Shown: piece by piece, positions 36,036-44,817 of the stretch | Layout of the letters: each line of letters begins with the position of its first letter | How positions within the stretch are numbered: the stretch's first letter is position 1 | Assembly: GCA_947501215.1 (NCBI GenBank) | Contig: CANMUS010000003.1 | Coordinates: 124,001 to 188,000 of the forward strand | Source: an uncultured Erythrobacter sp. | GTDB taxonomy: Bacteria > Pseudomonadota > Alphaproteobacteria > Sphingomonadales > Sphingomonadaceae | Direction: 5' to 3' | Length of the DNA stretch: 64,000 nucleotides | Notes under the pieces: model-generated | What the model was told of the DNA's origin: nothing | Database searches by the model: none | What the model saw: the letters and a program-made list of their open reading frames with translations, nothing else | Program-made: the position numbers and the translations under genes

Positions 36036-37133
36036 TTACGTGGTAACGTCTTCGACCGGCGGTGCACCGGCGCCCGTAGCGCTCGGTTCGGCGCTTTCAG
36101 GCTCCTGCACGGCCGGCAGCGACGGATCGGCTTCGATGCCCGCCTCTTCCTCCCCGGCGACGGTGCCGCCCTGGGCGCGGACCCAGGCGTTGAACTGGTC
36201 CATCGGCAGCGCCTCGATCGCGATCGGCATGTAGCCATGGCGCGCGCCGCACAGTTCCGAACACTGGCCGTAATACACGCCCGGCTCGTTGATGGTGAGC
36301 ATCTTCTCATTGAGGCGGCCCGGCACGGCGTCGAGCTTGAACCACAGGCTCGGCACTGCGAAGGAGTGGATCACGTCGGCAGCAGTGGTCTGCAGGCGGA
36401 TGGGCACGCCGACGGGGAGGACCATGCGATTGTCGACGGCTAACTGATACGGCTCGCCCCGCTCGCGCGCTTCGGCATCGTCGAGCATGTTGGAAACGAT
36501 CTCAAAATCGCCATTGTCAGGGTAGGCATAGCCCCAGTACCACTGGTAGCCGATCGCCTTGACCGTGATCGCGTCCTTGGGCGGGGTTTCGTACTGCTTG
36601 GCGATCAGCGTGATCGAGGGGATCGCGATACCGAGCAGGATGAGCGCCGGCACCACGGTCCAGATGACTTCAATCGTGGTGTTGTGGCTCGTCTTCGAGG
36701 GCACGGGGTTGGCGCCCTTGCGGAAGCGCACGACCACATAAACCATCAGCGCCAGCACGAAGAGGCTGATCGCGACCATCACCCAGATCAAGCCGACATG
36801 CAGCCCGCTGGCATATTCGCCGGTGGGCGAGAATTGCGGCTGCACATCCCAACCGCCTGCGACAGGCATGCCCTTGCCTTCGACCGGGTCCATCGGCGAG
36901 TAGGCATCGCTGCCTGCCGAGACGGCTTCCTGATCGGCGACGTCCGCGGCTTCTGCCGGATCGACACCTTCCAGCGCCGAAGCAGGCGTCTGCTCGGGAG
37001 CCGGAGCGACGAGATCGTCCTGCGTCAGACCTTCCTGCGCCAGCCCCGCCTGCGGAGCCACGGCCAGCATGCCAGCCATCGCAAGACCGGCCATGGTGCG
37101 ATTCAAACCCTTGAAGAAGCCAGGAAAATTCAT
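36036..37133 (-). CDS. ctaC: Cytochrome c oxidase subunit II
   Basis: A 365-residue protein. A signal peptide is followed by a long Ala/Glu/Pro-rich periplasmic segment (about 32-100) not found in most subunit II proteins. Two membrane helices (about 110-135 and 155-177) come next, then the CuA domain. CuA ligands are Cys291, Cys295, His299 and Met302 in GQCSELCGARHGYMP, with His256 in DVIHSFAVPS. A charged tail of about 50 residues ends it. It is first in the oxidase operon. Confidence 0.96.
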   Translation of the reverse strand: MNFPGFFKGLNRTMAGLAMAGMLAVAPQAGLAQEGLTQDDLVAPAPEQTPASALEGVDPAEAADVADQEAVSAGSDAYSPMDPVEGKGMPVAGGWDVQPQFSPTGEYASGLHVGLIWVMVAISLFVLALMVYVVVRFRKGANPVPSKTSHNTTIEVIWTVVPALILLGIAIPSITLIAKQYETPPKDAITVKAIGYQWYWGYAYPDNGDFEIVSNMLDDAEARERGEPYQLAVDNRMVLPVGVPIRLQTTAADVIHSFAVPSLWFKLDAVPGRLNEKMLTINEPGVYYGQCSELCGARHGYMPIAIEALPMDQFNAWVRAQGGTVAGEEEAGIEADPSLPAVQEPESAEPSATGAGAPPVEDVTT

Positions 37134-37294
37134 CGTCTGGACGCTCTTTCGTATCTCGTTTTCAGCTCGGCCCGGTGATCTTTGGAAGGACCATCGAGAA
37201 TTGGCCGCCCATGGTACAACGACCCGGGAATGGGCGGGATTTGGGCTGCCCTATAGGCAGGGATGGCCTGTGCCTCAAGCGCCCAACCGACAAA

Positions 37295-37324
37295 ATTATG
37301 CATTATCCTTTGCCTCTTGCGCAA
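37295..37324 (-). promoter_or_regulatory. Candidate promoter of the cytochrome oxidase operon
   Basis: On the minus strand TTGCGC (37319-37324) and CATAAT (37295-37300) are separated by 18 bases, with an alternative GATAAT 8 bases upstream of the -10. This would give a leader of about 155 bases before the ctaC ATG. The divergent pyrE start is only 32 bases to the right, so the two promoters would overlap. Confidence 0.4.
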
Positions 37325-37355
37325 TCGCGCGCAACACGCTTTGAGCCGGGGCGGT

Positions 37356-37937
37356 ATGACAGAAGACGAAATCCTCTCCGAATTCCGCGCCAGCGAAGCC
37401 CTGCTCGAAGGCCATTTCAAGCTCAGCAGCGGGCGGCACAGCGGGCATTATCTGCAATGCGCCAGAGTGCTGATGAACCCGGAACGCGCAGGAAACCTCG
37501 CCCGGGCGCTGGCACAAAAAATTCCCCGCGAAATCCGCAACGAGGTCGATGTGGTGGTCAGCCCGGCGATGGGCGGCCTCATCATTGGCCACGAAATGGG
37601 CCGCGCCCTTGGCAAGGACGCCATGTTTCTCGAGCGGCCCGAAGGCGAATTTCACCTGCGCCGCGGGTTCCGCCTCGAACCGGGCGCCAAGGTGCTGATG
37701 GTGGAGGATGTAGTCACCACCGGCCTCTCCAGCCGCGAGGCAATCGCAGCAGTCGGCCGCGAAGGTGGCGAGGTGATCGCCGAATGCGCGCTTGTCGACC
37801 GCAGCAACGGGTCTGCCGATCTGGGCGTGCCCTTCTTCCCGCTGATCGACATTACCTTCCCAAGCTATGCGGAAGACGAGGTGCCGGACGAACTTGCTGC
37901 CATACCCGTGACCAAACCGGGGAGCCGCGCCGCTTGA
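37356..37937 (+). CDS. pyrE: Orotate phosphoribosyltransferase
   Basis: A 193-residue type I phosphoribosyltransferase. VLMVEDVVTTGLSS is the PRPP-binding loop, and SSGRHSGHYLQCARVL and ERPEGEFHLRRGF are conserved substrate loops. It makes orotidine monophosphate in pyrimidine synthesis. The ATG at 37356 is preferred over upstream codons that lie in the shared promoter region. Its stop overlaps the next start as TGATG. Confidence 0.95.
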   Translation: MTEDEILSEFRASEALLEGHFKLSSGRHSGHYLQCARVLMNPERAGNLARALAQKIPREIRNEVDVVVSPAMGGLIIGHEMGRALGKDAMFLERPEGEFHLRRGFRLEPGAKVLMVEDVVTTGLSSREAIAAVGREGGEVIAECALVDRSNGSADLGVPFFPLIDITFPSYAEDEVPDELAAIPVTKPGSRAA

Positions 37938-39016
37938 TGCGGCTTCTCGCAGGTTTGCTGGCGCTCGTCTGGTCGAGCACCGCCGGACCAGCGCTCGCCT
38001 GCGCCTTGCAGCCTCTATCGGTGCTAGGCGACGAAGCTGCCGAGCCTGTCCGTCCGCCCTTTTACGCCGGGCTCGATTCCGCGGTCGGCGAGGATTTCCC
38101 CGGCGAGGTCCAGCTATACCGCGATGGTCTGACCTATTGGGTGCGCAGCGCGCCGGACTGCGAGAACGCGACCTGGCCGTGGGCCTCGATCACAAAGCAG
38201 GTCGTGGCGACGCTTGTCATGCAGGAGGTCGAGCGCGGGACGCTGGCGCTGGATGCCCCGGCGACAAGCTACCTCCCGCTCCCGCCTGCCGGAGATCTCG
38301 CCTCGCCCACAATACGCGAATTGCTCCGGCACGAGTCCGGGCTGCGCAATCCGGACGAGAGCCCGGTGGATGCGAACGGCGTTCCCGATTTCTATTCGAC
38401 CGGACCGAGCGGGCTTGAATGGTGCCTTGCCGGACGCAGCGCGCTCCCAGCCGGAGGCTGGACCTACAACAATTGCGACTACATCGTGCTCGGCGCGGTG
38501 CTGGAATTAGTGACTGGCAGACCGATTGGCACCCTGATCGGTGAACGCCTTCGTGCTGCCGGAGTCCATGGGCCGATGCTTGCCACTCGGCGACCGCGCA
38601 GCCTCGCGCGCAGCGGCGCGGAGTTTCCCTTCGACATCTCTCGCTACGGCGCTTCGGCGGGGATCGTCGGTTCATTGAACGATATCATCGCCTTCAACCG
38701 CGCGCTCCTCGACGGCAGGCTCCTGTCACCCGAAGCGAGAGCCGAAATGTGGAAGAGCGATCCGGCACTCGGCCATATGGCGCTGGGCCAATGGGTCTAT
38801 GACGTGCCGCTTGCCGGTTGCGACGGCCCGGTGCGGATCGTCGAGCGGCACGGTGCGATCGGCGGGTACCAGCTGCGAAATTTCATCCTTCCCGAAACCG
38901 AGATGGCGCTCGTGCTCGCAGTGAAGGACGAGAACTTCGATTTCGGCGAGCTGTGGCAACAGCAGGGGCGATCCTTCGACATCCTGTCCGCCGCAGCGTG
39001 TGGAGACGCGACATGA
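37937..39016 (+). CDS. Exported serine hydrolase, class C beta-lactamase fold
   Basis: A 359-residue protein with a signal peptide (cleavage near ALA-CAL; a lipobox-like LACA could instead make it a lipoprotein). Ser84 and Lys87 in SITK, Tyr177-Asn-Asn179 in WTYNN and His305-Gly in HGAIGG correspond to the SxxK, YxN and HxG motifs. This group includes esterases, D-aminopeptidases and class C beta-lactamases; the HxG in place of KTG favours an esterase or peptidase. It is coupled to pyrE and overlaps pdxJ by 4 bases. Confidence 0.85.
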   Translation: MRLLAGLLALVWSSTAGPALACALQPLSVLGDEAAEPVRPPFYAGLDSAVGEDFPGEVQLYRDGLTYWVRSAPDCENATWPWASITKQVVATLVMQEVERGTLALDAPATSYLPLPPAGDLASPTIRELLRHESGLRNPDESPVDANGVPDFYSTGPSGLEWCLAGRSALPAGGWTYNNCDYIVLGAVLELVTGRPIGTLIGERLRAAGVHGPMLATRRPRSLARSGAEFPFDISRYGASAGIVGSLNDIIAFNRALLDGRLLSPEARAEMWKSDPALGHMALGQWVYDVPLAGCDGPVRIVERHGAIGGYQLRNFILPETEMALVLAVKDENFDFGELWQQQGRSFDILSAAACGDAT

Positions 39017-39771
39017 CCGATCCCTCACCTCCCAGCAAACTTCGCCTCGGCGTGAACATCGATCACGTCGCCACCATCCGGAATGCGCGGGGCGGCGATC
39101 ATCCCGATCCGGTTCGCGCGGCCGACATCGTCGCCAGCGTAGGCGGTGACGGTATTACAGCGCACTTGCGCGAGGACCGACGACATATTCGCGATGCGGA
39201 CCTTCGACGCATTCAGCAGGCCACCGACCTGCCTCTGAACCTGGAAATGGCAGCGACCGAGGAGATGCTCGATATCGCTCTTTCCCACAAGCCGCATGCG
39301 GCCTGCATCGTGCCCGAAAAGCGCGAGGAGCGGACGACCGAGGGCGGGCTGGATGCAGCCGGACTGCACAACACGCTGACACCGATCGTGTGGAAGTTGA
39401 AGGACAACGGCATCCGCGTCTCGCTGTTCATCGAGGCGGACGAGCGGCAGCTGGACGCCGCCCAGCGCCTCGGCGTGCCGGTGGTTGAATTCCACACCGG
39501 CGAATACGCCCACGCCGGTCTCGACGGCGATGCTGAGCGCGAAAGGAGCGAGCTGGAGCGCATCGCCAAGATGTCCGCCGCCGCGCGCAGCGTCGGAATC
39601 GAACCGCATGCGGGGCATGGTCTGACCTACGAAAACGTGAAGCCGATCGCGGCCATTCCGGAACTCGCCGAACTGAACATCGGCCATTATCTTGTTGGTG
39701 AAGCTGTATTCGTGGGACTGGAAGAAGCTGTACGCCGGATGCGCATGTTGATGGATGAGTCGCGCATATGA
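39013..39771 (+). CDS. pdxJ: Pyridoxine 5'-phosphate synthase
   Basis: A 252-residue TIM barrel that condenses 1-deoxyxylulose 5-phosphate and 3-amino-2-oxopropyl phosphate to make vitamin B6. [38 protein letters not shown] and GHGLTYENV are its conserved loops, including the active-site His and Glu. Start and stop overlap both neighbours by 4 bases (pdxJ-acpS is a conserved pair). Confidence 0.97.
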   Translation: MTDPSPPSKLRLGVNIDHVATIRNARGGDHPDPVRAADIVASVGGDGITAHLREDRRHIRDADLRRIQQATDLPLNLEMAATEEMLDIALSHKPHAACIVPEKREERTTEGGLDAAGLHNTLTPIVWKLKDNGIRVSLFIEADERQLDAAQRLGVPVVEFHTGEYAHAGLDGDAERERSELERIAKMSAAARSVGIEPHAGHGLTYENVKPIAAIPELAELNIGHYLVGEAVFVGLEEAVRRMRMLMDESRI

Positions 39772-40169
39772 TCATCGGCCTCGGCTCCGACCTCTGCAAT
39801 ATCGAGCGAATCCAGAACTCTCTCGACCGTTTCGGAGAACGGTTCGAGAACCGCGTCTTTACCGAGATCGAACGCGCCAAGGCGCGGCGGCGGCCATTCA
39901 CCATCGCAGGCACCTACGCCAAGCGGTTTGCGGCGAAGGAAGCGTTCTCGAAGGCCGTCGGTACGGGGTTCCGGCGCGGGGTTTTCATGAAGGACATCGG
40001 CGTCGTGAATGCCAAATCCGGTGCGCCCACCTTGGCGCTTACCGGTGGCGCTGCAATCCGGCTTGCGGAAATGGTGCCGGAGGGCCATGAGGCGCGCATT
40101 CATCTCACCCTCACGGACGATCACCCATGGGCACAGGCCTATGTGATCATCGAGGCCCTTCCCGCATGA
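39768..40169 (+). CDS. acpS: Holo-[acyl-carrier-protein] synthase
   Basis: A 133-residue phosphopantetheinyl transferase. [15 protein letters not shown] holds the Mg-binding Asp8, and [18 protein letters not shown] the second metal Glu and CoA-binding Lys residues. It converts apo-ACP to holo-ACP for fatty-acid synthesis. It lies in the conserved order pdxJ-acpS-lepB, with ATGA overlaps on both sides. Confidence 0.97.
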   Translation: MIIGLGSDLCNIERIQNSLDRFGERFENRVFTEIERAKARRRPFTIAGTYAKRFAAKEAFSKAVGTGFRRGVFMKDIGVVNAKSGAPTLALTGGAAIRLAEMVPEGHEARIHLTLTDDHPWAQAYVIIEALPA

Positions 40170-41050
40170 GTACCGGCACCCCGGCAATGAACGACATCGC
40201 CAAGTCTTCCGACACAAAGGACGAAAAGGTCGACTGGCTCGCGGAAATCCGCGGCCTCGCACTAATGCTGCTCGCGGTCTTCGCGTTTCACAGCTTCATC
40301 GCCAAGCCCTTCTACATCCCGTCGGAATCGATGATGCCGAACCTGCTGGTCGGCGATCGGTTGATCGTCAGCAAGTATCCCTATGGCTGGAACTGGTCCT
40401 CGATCAGCTTCCATCTCGCCCCGCGCGGCGACTGGCGGGTGATGGCTGACACGCCCGAATATGGCGACATCGTAATCCCCGTGCACCCGGAGCGCAACGA
40501 GGATTACATCAAGCGCGTCGTCGCATTGCCCGGCGACCGGATCGCTGTGCGCGGCGGGCAGATCATCCTGAATGGGACGCCGATCGAACAGCGGGTGGAG
40601 CCTGCGCTGGACGTGCCGCTCGATGCCAATTCGCGCTGCGACGGCTTCAATCTCGACAATTTCCGCGCCCGCAACGACGCCGGTGAGCTGGTCTGCCGGG
40701 TGCCGGTGATGCGCGAGACGCTACCCAATGGCGCGACCTATCTGGTGATCGACCATACCCGCACGGCGCTCGACAATTTCCCCGAGATCACCGTGCCGGA
40801 AGGCGAAGTCTTCGTGATGGGCGACAATCGCGATCATTCCTCCGACAGCCGTGAGCTGGTTAGCTCGCGCGGCCTGCTCGGGCCGATCCCGCTGGAGAAC
40901 ATCGGCGGCCGGGCGGAGTTCATCACCTTCTCACTCGACGGAACGACCACGCTCAACCCGGTGACCTGGTGGACGAGCCTGCGCGAAGGGCGGGCGTGGT
41001 CAACGTTGCGCCCCGCGGTGGTGGAACGCCGGAGCGCCACGGCGAGTTGA
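40166..41050 (+). CDS. lepB: Signal peptidase I
   Basis: A 294-residue membrane-anchored protease that removes Sec/Tat signal peptides. One membrane helix (about 28-46) is followed by [14 protein letters not shown] with nucleophile Ser55, [11 protein letters not shown] with general base Lys116, and [11 protein letters not shown] (box E). The start at 40166 overlaps acpS; an internal ATG at 40187 is an alternative. rnc and era, its usual next genes in other bacteria, are not here. Confidence 0.95.
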   Translation: MSTGTPAMNDIAKSSDTKDEKVDWLAEIRGLALMLLAVFAFHSFIAKPFYIPSESMMPNLLVGDRLIVSKYPYGWNWSSISFHLAPRGDWRVMADTPEYGDIVIPVHPERNEDYIKRVVALPGDRIAVRGGQIILNGTPIEQRVEPALDVPLDANSRCDGFNLDNFRARNDAGELVCRVPVMRETLPNGATYLVIDHTRTALDNFPEITVPEGEVFVMGDNRDHSSDSRELVSSRGLLGPIPLENIGGRAEFITFSLDGTTTLNPVTWWTSLREGRAWSTLRPAVVERRSATAS

Positions 41051-41076
41051 TCCCTTCGAACAGGGGAGCAAATAAG

Positions 41077-42180
41077 ATGTCCGACAGCGAGCGCAGCGAC
41101 CTCGGCAGGAGCCCGACCCGGATCGACAGCCGGGCACTGCGCCTCGAAATCGGTAAGGCCTTTACCTGGGGGATCGTAATCGGCCTGCTGGTGCTGGCGG
41201 TCTACATATCCCAGTCGCTGCTCGTAATCTTCGGTGCCATGGTATTCGGCGCGCTGATCGATGGCGGAGCACGCCTCTTGGCCCGAATCCTGCCGATCGC
41301 TCGTGGTTTCCGCATCGCCATCGTGCTGTTGCTGACCGCAGCATTTCTTATCTGGCTCGGCTATTTCGCGGGTTCCCAAATTTCGCAGCAGGCGGCACAG
41401 TTCCCCGATATCGTCACCGAGCAGATCGGCCGCACGATTGGCTGGCTGCAGTCGAAGGGCTTTGCGATCGAATCCGGCGACATTCGCAGCTTCGCAGGAT
41501 CGCTGGCAAGCGGCGTGGGGACGGTAACGCAGGCCATCGGCGGCGTCGTCGGCGGGCTGACGACGCTGTTCCTTATCATGATCATCGGCATCTATTTCGC
41601 CGTCGATCCCGACATCTACGAGCGCGGGGCGGCCTGGATGATCCCGGCGCGCCACCGCGATGCCTTTTACGACACTTTCAGCCACATGGCGAAAACCCTG
41701 CGCCGCCTGCTGGCAGGGCGCTTGCTCGGCATGTTGTTCGAAGGCTTCTTCACCTGGATCATGCTGGCTTTCGGCGGCATGCTGATCGGCATCGATCCGG
41801 TGCCGATGGCTGCCCTGCTCGGCCTACTAACGGGCCTACTAGCCTTCATCCCCAATATCGGCGCGATCGTTTCCGGCGTGCTGATGGTGCTGGTCGGCTT
41901 TTCCGGCGGGACCGACATGGGGCTCTATACGATCTTCGTCTATTTCCTAGTCCAGAACTTCGACGGCTACGTCATCATTCCGATGATCGCGAAAAAGACC
42001 GTCGATCTCGCCCCCGCGCTCGTCTTGTCGGCACAGCTGATCTTCGGCGTGCTGTTCGGGATTCTCGGGATCGCGCTCGCCGATCCGCTGCTGGCGATGA
42101 TCAAGACCGCCTTGCAGCGCCGCTCTGCTCGGATGGAGGACGTGGACGACGTGAAGACATTTGAACCGAAGGACGCCTGA
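41077..42180 (+). CDS. AI-2E family transporter (TqsA/YhhQ-type permease)
   Basis: A 367-residue membrane protein with about eight helices. The region GIDPVPMAALLGLLTGLLAFIPNIGAIVSG and the following LVQNFDGYVIIPMIAKKTVDLAPAL are typical of the AI-2 exporter family, which includes autoinducer and Na+/H+ exporters. No luxS is nearby, so the cargo is unknown. A CAGGGGAG site lies 11 bases before the ATG. The next gene starts 4 bases after its stop. Confidence 0.9.
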   Translation: MSDSERSDLGRSPTRIDSRALRLEIGKAFTWGIVIGLLVLAVYISQSLLVIFGAMVFGALIDGGARLLARILPIARGFRIAIVLLLTAAFLIWLGYFAGSQISQQAAQFPDIVTEQIGRTIGWLQSKGFAIESGDIRSFAGSLASGVGTVTQAIGGVVGGLTTLFLIMIIGIYFAVDPDIYERGAAWMIPARHRDAFYDTFSHMAKTLRRLLAGRLLGMLFEGFFTWIMLAFGGMLIGIDPVPMAALLGLLTGLLAFIPNIGAIVSGVLMVLVGFSGGTDMGLYTIFVYFLVQNFDGYVIIPMIAKKTVDLAPALVLSAQLIFGVLFGILGIALADPLLAMIKTALQRRSARMEDVDDVKTFEPKDA

Positions 42181-42184
42181 ACGC

Positions 42185-43426
42185 ATGGTCCGCAAGTTTC
42201 TCTACATCGTCTCGTTCCTGATCGTGCTGGTTATTGTCGGCGGGATCGCGCTGTCGATCTGGTCGCGTGAAGCGACCGAGATCGCGTTCGTGCCGCGCGG
42301 CGACTTTGTCGAGCAGGAGCCGCTGGACCAGAACGCCTACCACAACCCGGCGATGTGGTATTCGCGCCCCGGCCTCGGCGCGAACGATCCGGCCCGCTAT
42401 CAGCCTGCGGTCGCGGAAGGCTACCCCGATCCGGCAGAGCGCACGCCATCCCCAGATGCGCCCGCCGCAGAGCAAAGCCTCGACCGCGGCGCACCGCAAG
42501 TCGGCGTGAATTCGCAGCCCGGCGAGATCGCAAACCCGCGCGAGCTGCCGGATTTCGCGGTCTTCTTCGTGCCCCCGACCAGCTATACCAAGGGTGCCCT
42601 GGGTGACTGGAACGCGCCGTTGAACGATGCCGATACCGACCAGCTGGCACGCGTATTCCTGCGCGGCCTCGCCAGTCCCTTCAACCGCGCCGACGAGGTC
42701 TGGGCGCCGAAATACCGTCAGGCAGCAGTCGGCGCTTTCCTTACCGACCGCGAGGAGGCCACTCGCGCCATCGACGCGGCCTATGTCGATGTCGAGCAGG
42801 CGTTCCGTTATTTCGTCGAGAGCGTCGGTCCGGACAAACCGATCGTGCTCGCCGGGCACAGCCAAGGCGCAGCCCATGTTCTGCGCTTGCTGCGGGACGT
42901 GGTTGCGGGAAGCGACCTCGAGCCGCGCATCGCGGCGGTCTATGCGCCCGGCTGGCCGATTTCGCTGGCGCACGACCTGCCCGCCCTGCCCCTGCCCGCG
43001 TGCGCATCGCCCGGCCAGTCCGCCTGCGTCTTCAGCTATCTGAGCTTCGCTGACGACGGCGATCCCGGGCAGCTACTCACACGATATAGCCAGATGCCGG
43101 GACTCGATGGAGAGCCGCGCGGGACCGAGGACCCGGTGCTCTGCGTCAATCCGCTGACCGGCATGACCGGCGGCTCAGCGCCTGCCAGCGACAATCTCGG
43201 CACTCTGGTGCCGGAAGACAGCCTCGCCACGGCGGAGCTTGTCGCAGGTGCGGTCGGCGCGCGCTGTGGAGAGAACGGGATTCTCTACATCGGCGATCCG
43301 CCCGAACTGGGCCAGGGCGTGCTGCCGGGCGGAAATTATCACGTCTACGACATCCCGCTGTTCTGGAAAAACTTGCAGGAAGACGTGGTGCGGCGGGTGA
43401 CGGCATGGACGCCCGCGCAATCGTAA
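42185..43426 (+). CDS. DUF3089 alpha/beta hydrolase, membrane-anchored
   Basis: A 413-residue protein with an N-terminal membrane anchor (about 5-27). The core has VFFVPPTSYTKGALGDWNAPL, AFRYFVESVGPDKPIVLAGHSQGAAHVLRLL-type sequence with the GHSQG nucleophile elbow, and a C-terminal GGNYHVYDIPLFWKN containing the likely catalytic His. These match the lipase-like DUF3089 family. The substrate is unknown. The ATG at 42185 follows the transporter by 4 bases, and ruvX begins 22 bases before its end. Confidence 0.85.
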   Translation: MVRKFLYIVSFLIVLVIVGGIALSIWSREATEIAFVPRGDFVEQEPLDQNAYHNPAMWYSRPGLGANDPARYQPAVAEGYPDPAERTPSPDAPAAEQSLDRGAPQVGVNSQPGEIANPRELPDFAVFFVPPTSYTKGALGDWNAPLNDADTDQLARVFLRGLASPFNRADEVWAPKYRQAAVGAFLTDREEATRAIDAAYVDVEQAFRYFVESVGPDKPIVLAGHSQGAAHVLRLLRDVVAGSDLEPRIAAVYAPGWPISLAHDLPALPLPACASPGQSACVFSYLSFADDGDPGQLLTRYSQMPGLDGEPRGTEDPVLCVNPLTGMTGGSAPASDNLGTLVPEDSLATAELVAGAVGARCGENGILYIGDPPELGQGVLPGGNYHVYDIPLFWKNLQEDVVRRVTAWTPAQS

Positions 43427-43890
43427 CCGACAACGCGCTGGAATATGGCGACGCGCTGCCCGATGGCGGTGCCTTGCTGGGGCTGGACGTCGGCACCAAG
43501 ACCGTCGGCATTGCGACCTGCGACCGCGAGTGGCGCTTCGCGACGGCGGGGAAAACGCTGCAACGCGGCAAGTTCGGCAAGGATAGCGAGAGCCTGCGCG
43601 CGCTGGCGAGCGAGCGCGGCATCAAGGGCGTCGTCATCGGCCTGCCGCGCAACATGGATGGCAGCGAAGGCCCGCGCGCGCAGGCGAGCCGCGCCTACGC
43701 CCGCAACGTCGCGCTGGCGCTCGGCCTGCCAGTGCTGCTGTGGGACGAGCGCTGGTCCACTGCCAGTGCCGAGGGCGCAATGATCGCGCAGGACATGAGC
43801 CGCGCCAAACGCGCCGAGCGCATCGACAGCCACGCCGCCGCCATCATTTTGCAGGGCGCAATCGACACGCTGGCCGGCGGCGGGTTCTAG
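43405..43890 (+). CDS. ruvX: Holliday-junction resolvase-like protein RuvX (YqgF)
   Basis: A 161-residue RNase H-fold protein. LLGLDVGTKTVGIA has the first catalytic Asp, GVVIGLPRNMDGSEG the second conserved loop, LWDERWSTASAE the central Glu/Asp and DSHAAAIILQGAID the last. YqgF processes the 5' end of pre-16S rRNA. The start overlaps the upstream gene by 22 bases, placing its ribosome-binding site inside that coding region. Confidence 0.94.
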   Translation: MDARAIVTDNALEYGDALPDGGALLGLDVGTKTVGIATCDREWRFATAGKTLQRGKFGKDSESLRALASERGIKGVVIGLPRNMDGSEGPRAQASRAYARNVALALGLPVLLWDERWSTASAEGAMIAQDMSRAKRAERIDSHAAAIILQGAIDTLAGGGF

Positions 43891-43949
43891 GCCGATTGGC
43901 CATTAAATCGATTGATGCCGGACGATAACGCGCGCTATCGGGCACCGCG

Positions 43950-44408
43950 ATGACCGGCGAAGCACGCAAATTCGATCCTGCTGAGGCAACCAAGTTCTTC
44001 ACCGCCCGCGGGCATTCGGGCTGGCTGGGCCTCACCTATTCCGACCATGGCGACGACTGGGTGGAGCTGGAGCTGCCCTGGCGCGAGGACCTGCTCGGCG
44101 AAGAGGGGCAGCGGGTGCTCGCCTCCGGCCCGATCCTCAGCCTGATGGACATGGCCAGCGGCATGGCGATCTGGCGCACGATGGACGAATTCAGCGCCAT
44201 CGCAACGCTGGACCTCAGAGTGGACTATGTGCGCCCGGCGCGCGAAGGGGCGAGCGTTTTTGGTCGCTCGCAATGCTATCGTCTGACCCGCAGCGCCGCC
44301 TTCGTCCGGGGCCTTGCCCATGACGGCGATGCCGAGGATCCGGTCGCGCATATCCAGGCTGTTTTCATGAAGATTGCGCCGCAAAGTCCGGTGGTGCCCA
44401 ATGGCTGA
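43950..44408 (+). CDS. PaaI-family hot-dog thioesterase, first of a pair
   Basis: A 152-residue hot-dog fold protein. RVLASGPILSLMDMASGMAIW covers the long central helix with its catalytic Asp region, and TLDLRVDYVRPAREGASVFGRSQCYRL the CoA-facing strand. It lacks the HGG motif seen in its neighbour. Such enzymes hydrolyse acyl-CoA or aryl-CoA esters. It overlaps the second thioesterase gene by 8 bases. Confidence 0.85.
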   Translation: MTGEARKFDPAEATKFFTARGHSGWLGLTYSDHGDDWVELELPWREDLLGEEGQRVLASGPILSLMDMASGMAIWRTMDEFSAIATLDLRVDYVRPAREGASVFGRSQCYRLTRSAAFVRGLAHDGDAEDPVAHIQAVFMKIAPQSPVVPNG

Positions 44409-44817
44409 ACCGACCGATATGGATGCGCTGACTCCCTATGCACGCTCGCTCGGCATCCGGTTGGAGCGCCGGGAGGACGACGGCACGCCTGTCATGCGGG
44501 TGGAGTTCGACGAGACCGTCGAAGGTCGCCCGGGGCACTATCATGGTGGGGCGACCGGGGGATTGCTGGAAACGGCGGGCTATGCACTGCTCCGGACAGA
44601 GCTGGAGCGCCGGGATCGCTCGGCCGTGCTCAAGCCGATCAACATTACGGTGCAGTATCTGGCGGCAGGCAAGAGCCAGGCGACATACGCCAAAGCACGG
44701 ATCACCAAGCTGGGTCGTCGCAGCGCGAACTTAACGGTCGAGGCGTGGCAGGACGATCCGCAGCGCCCGATTGCCACAGCGGTCATGAATGTGCTGATGG
44801 CGGAGCCGCAAGGCTAG
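44401..44817 (+). CDS. PaaI-family hot-dog thioesterase, second of a pair
   Basis: A 138-residue hot-dog fold protein. GHYHGGATGGLLETAGYALL contains the HGG and central-helix motif, and KPINITVQYLAAGKSQATYAKARITKLGRR the CoA-binding strands. It differs clearly from the preceding homologue, so the pair may form a hetero-oligomer or be an old duplication. Its stop shares CTAG (44814-44817) with the convergent penicillin-binding protein gene. Confidence 0.88.
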   Translation: MAEPTDMDALTPYARSLGIRLERREDDGTPVMRVEFDETVEGRPGHYHGGATGGLLETAGYALLRTELERRDRSAVLKPINITVQYLAAGKSQATYAKARITKLGRRSANLTVEAWQDDPQRPIATAVMNVLMAEPQG

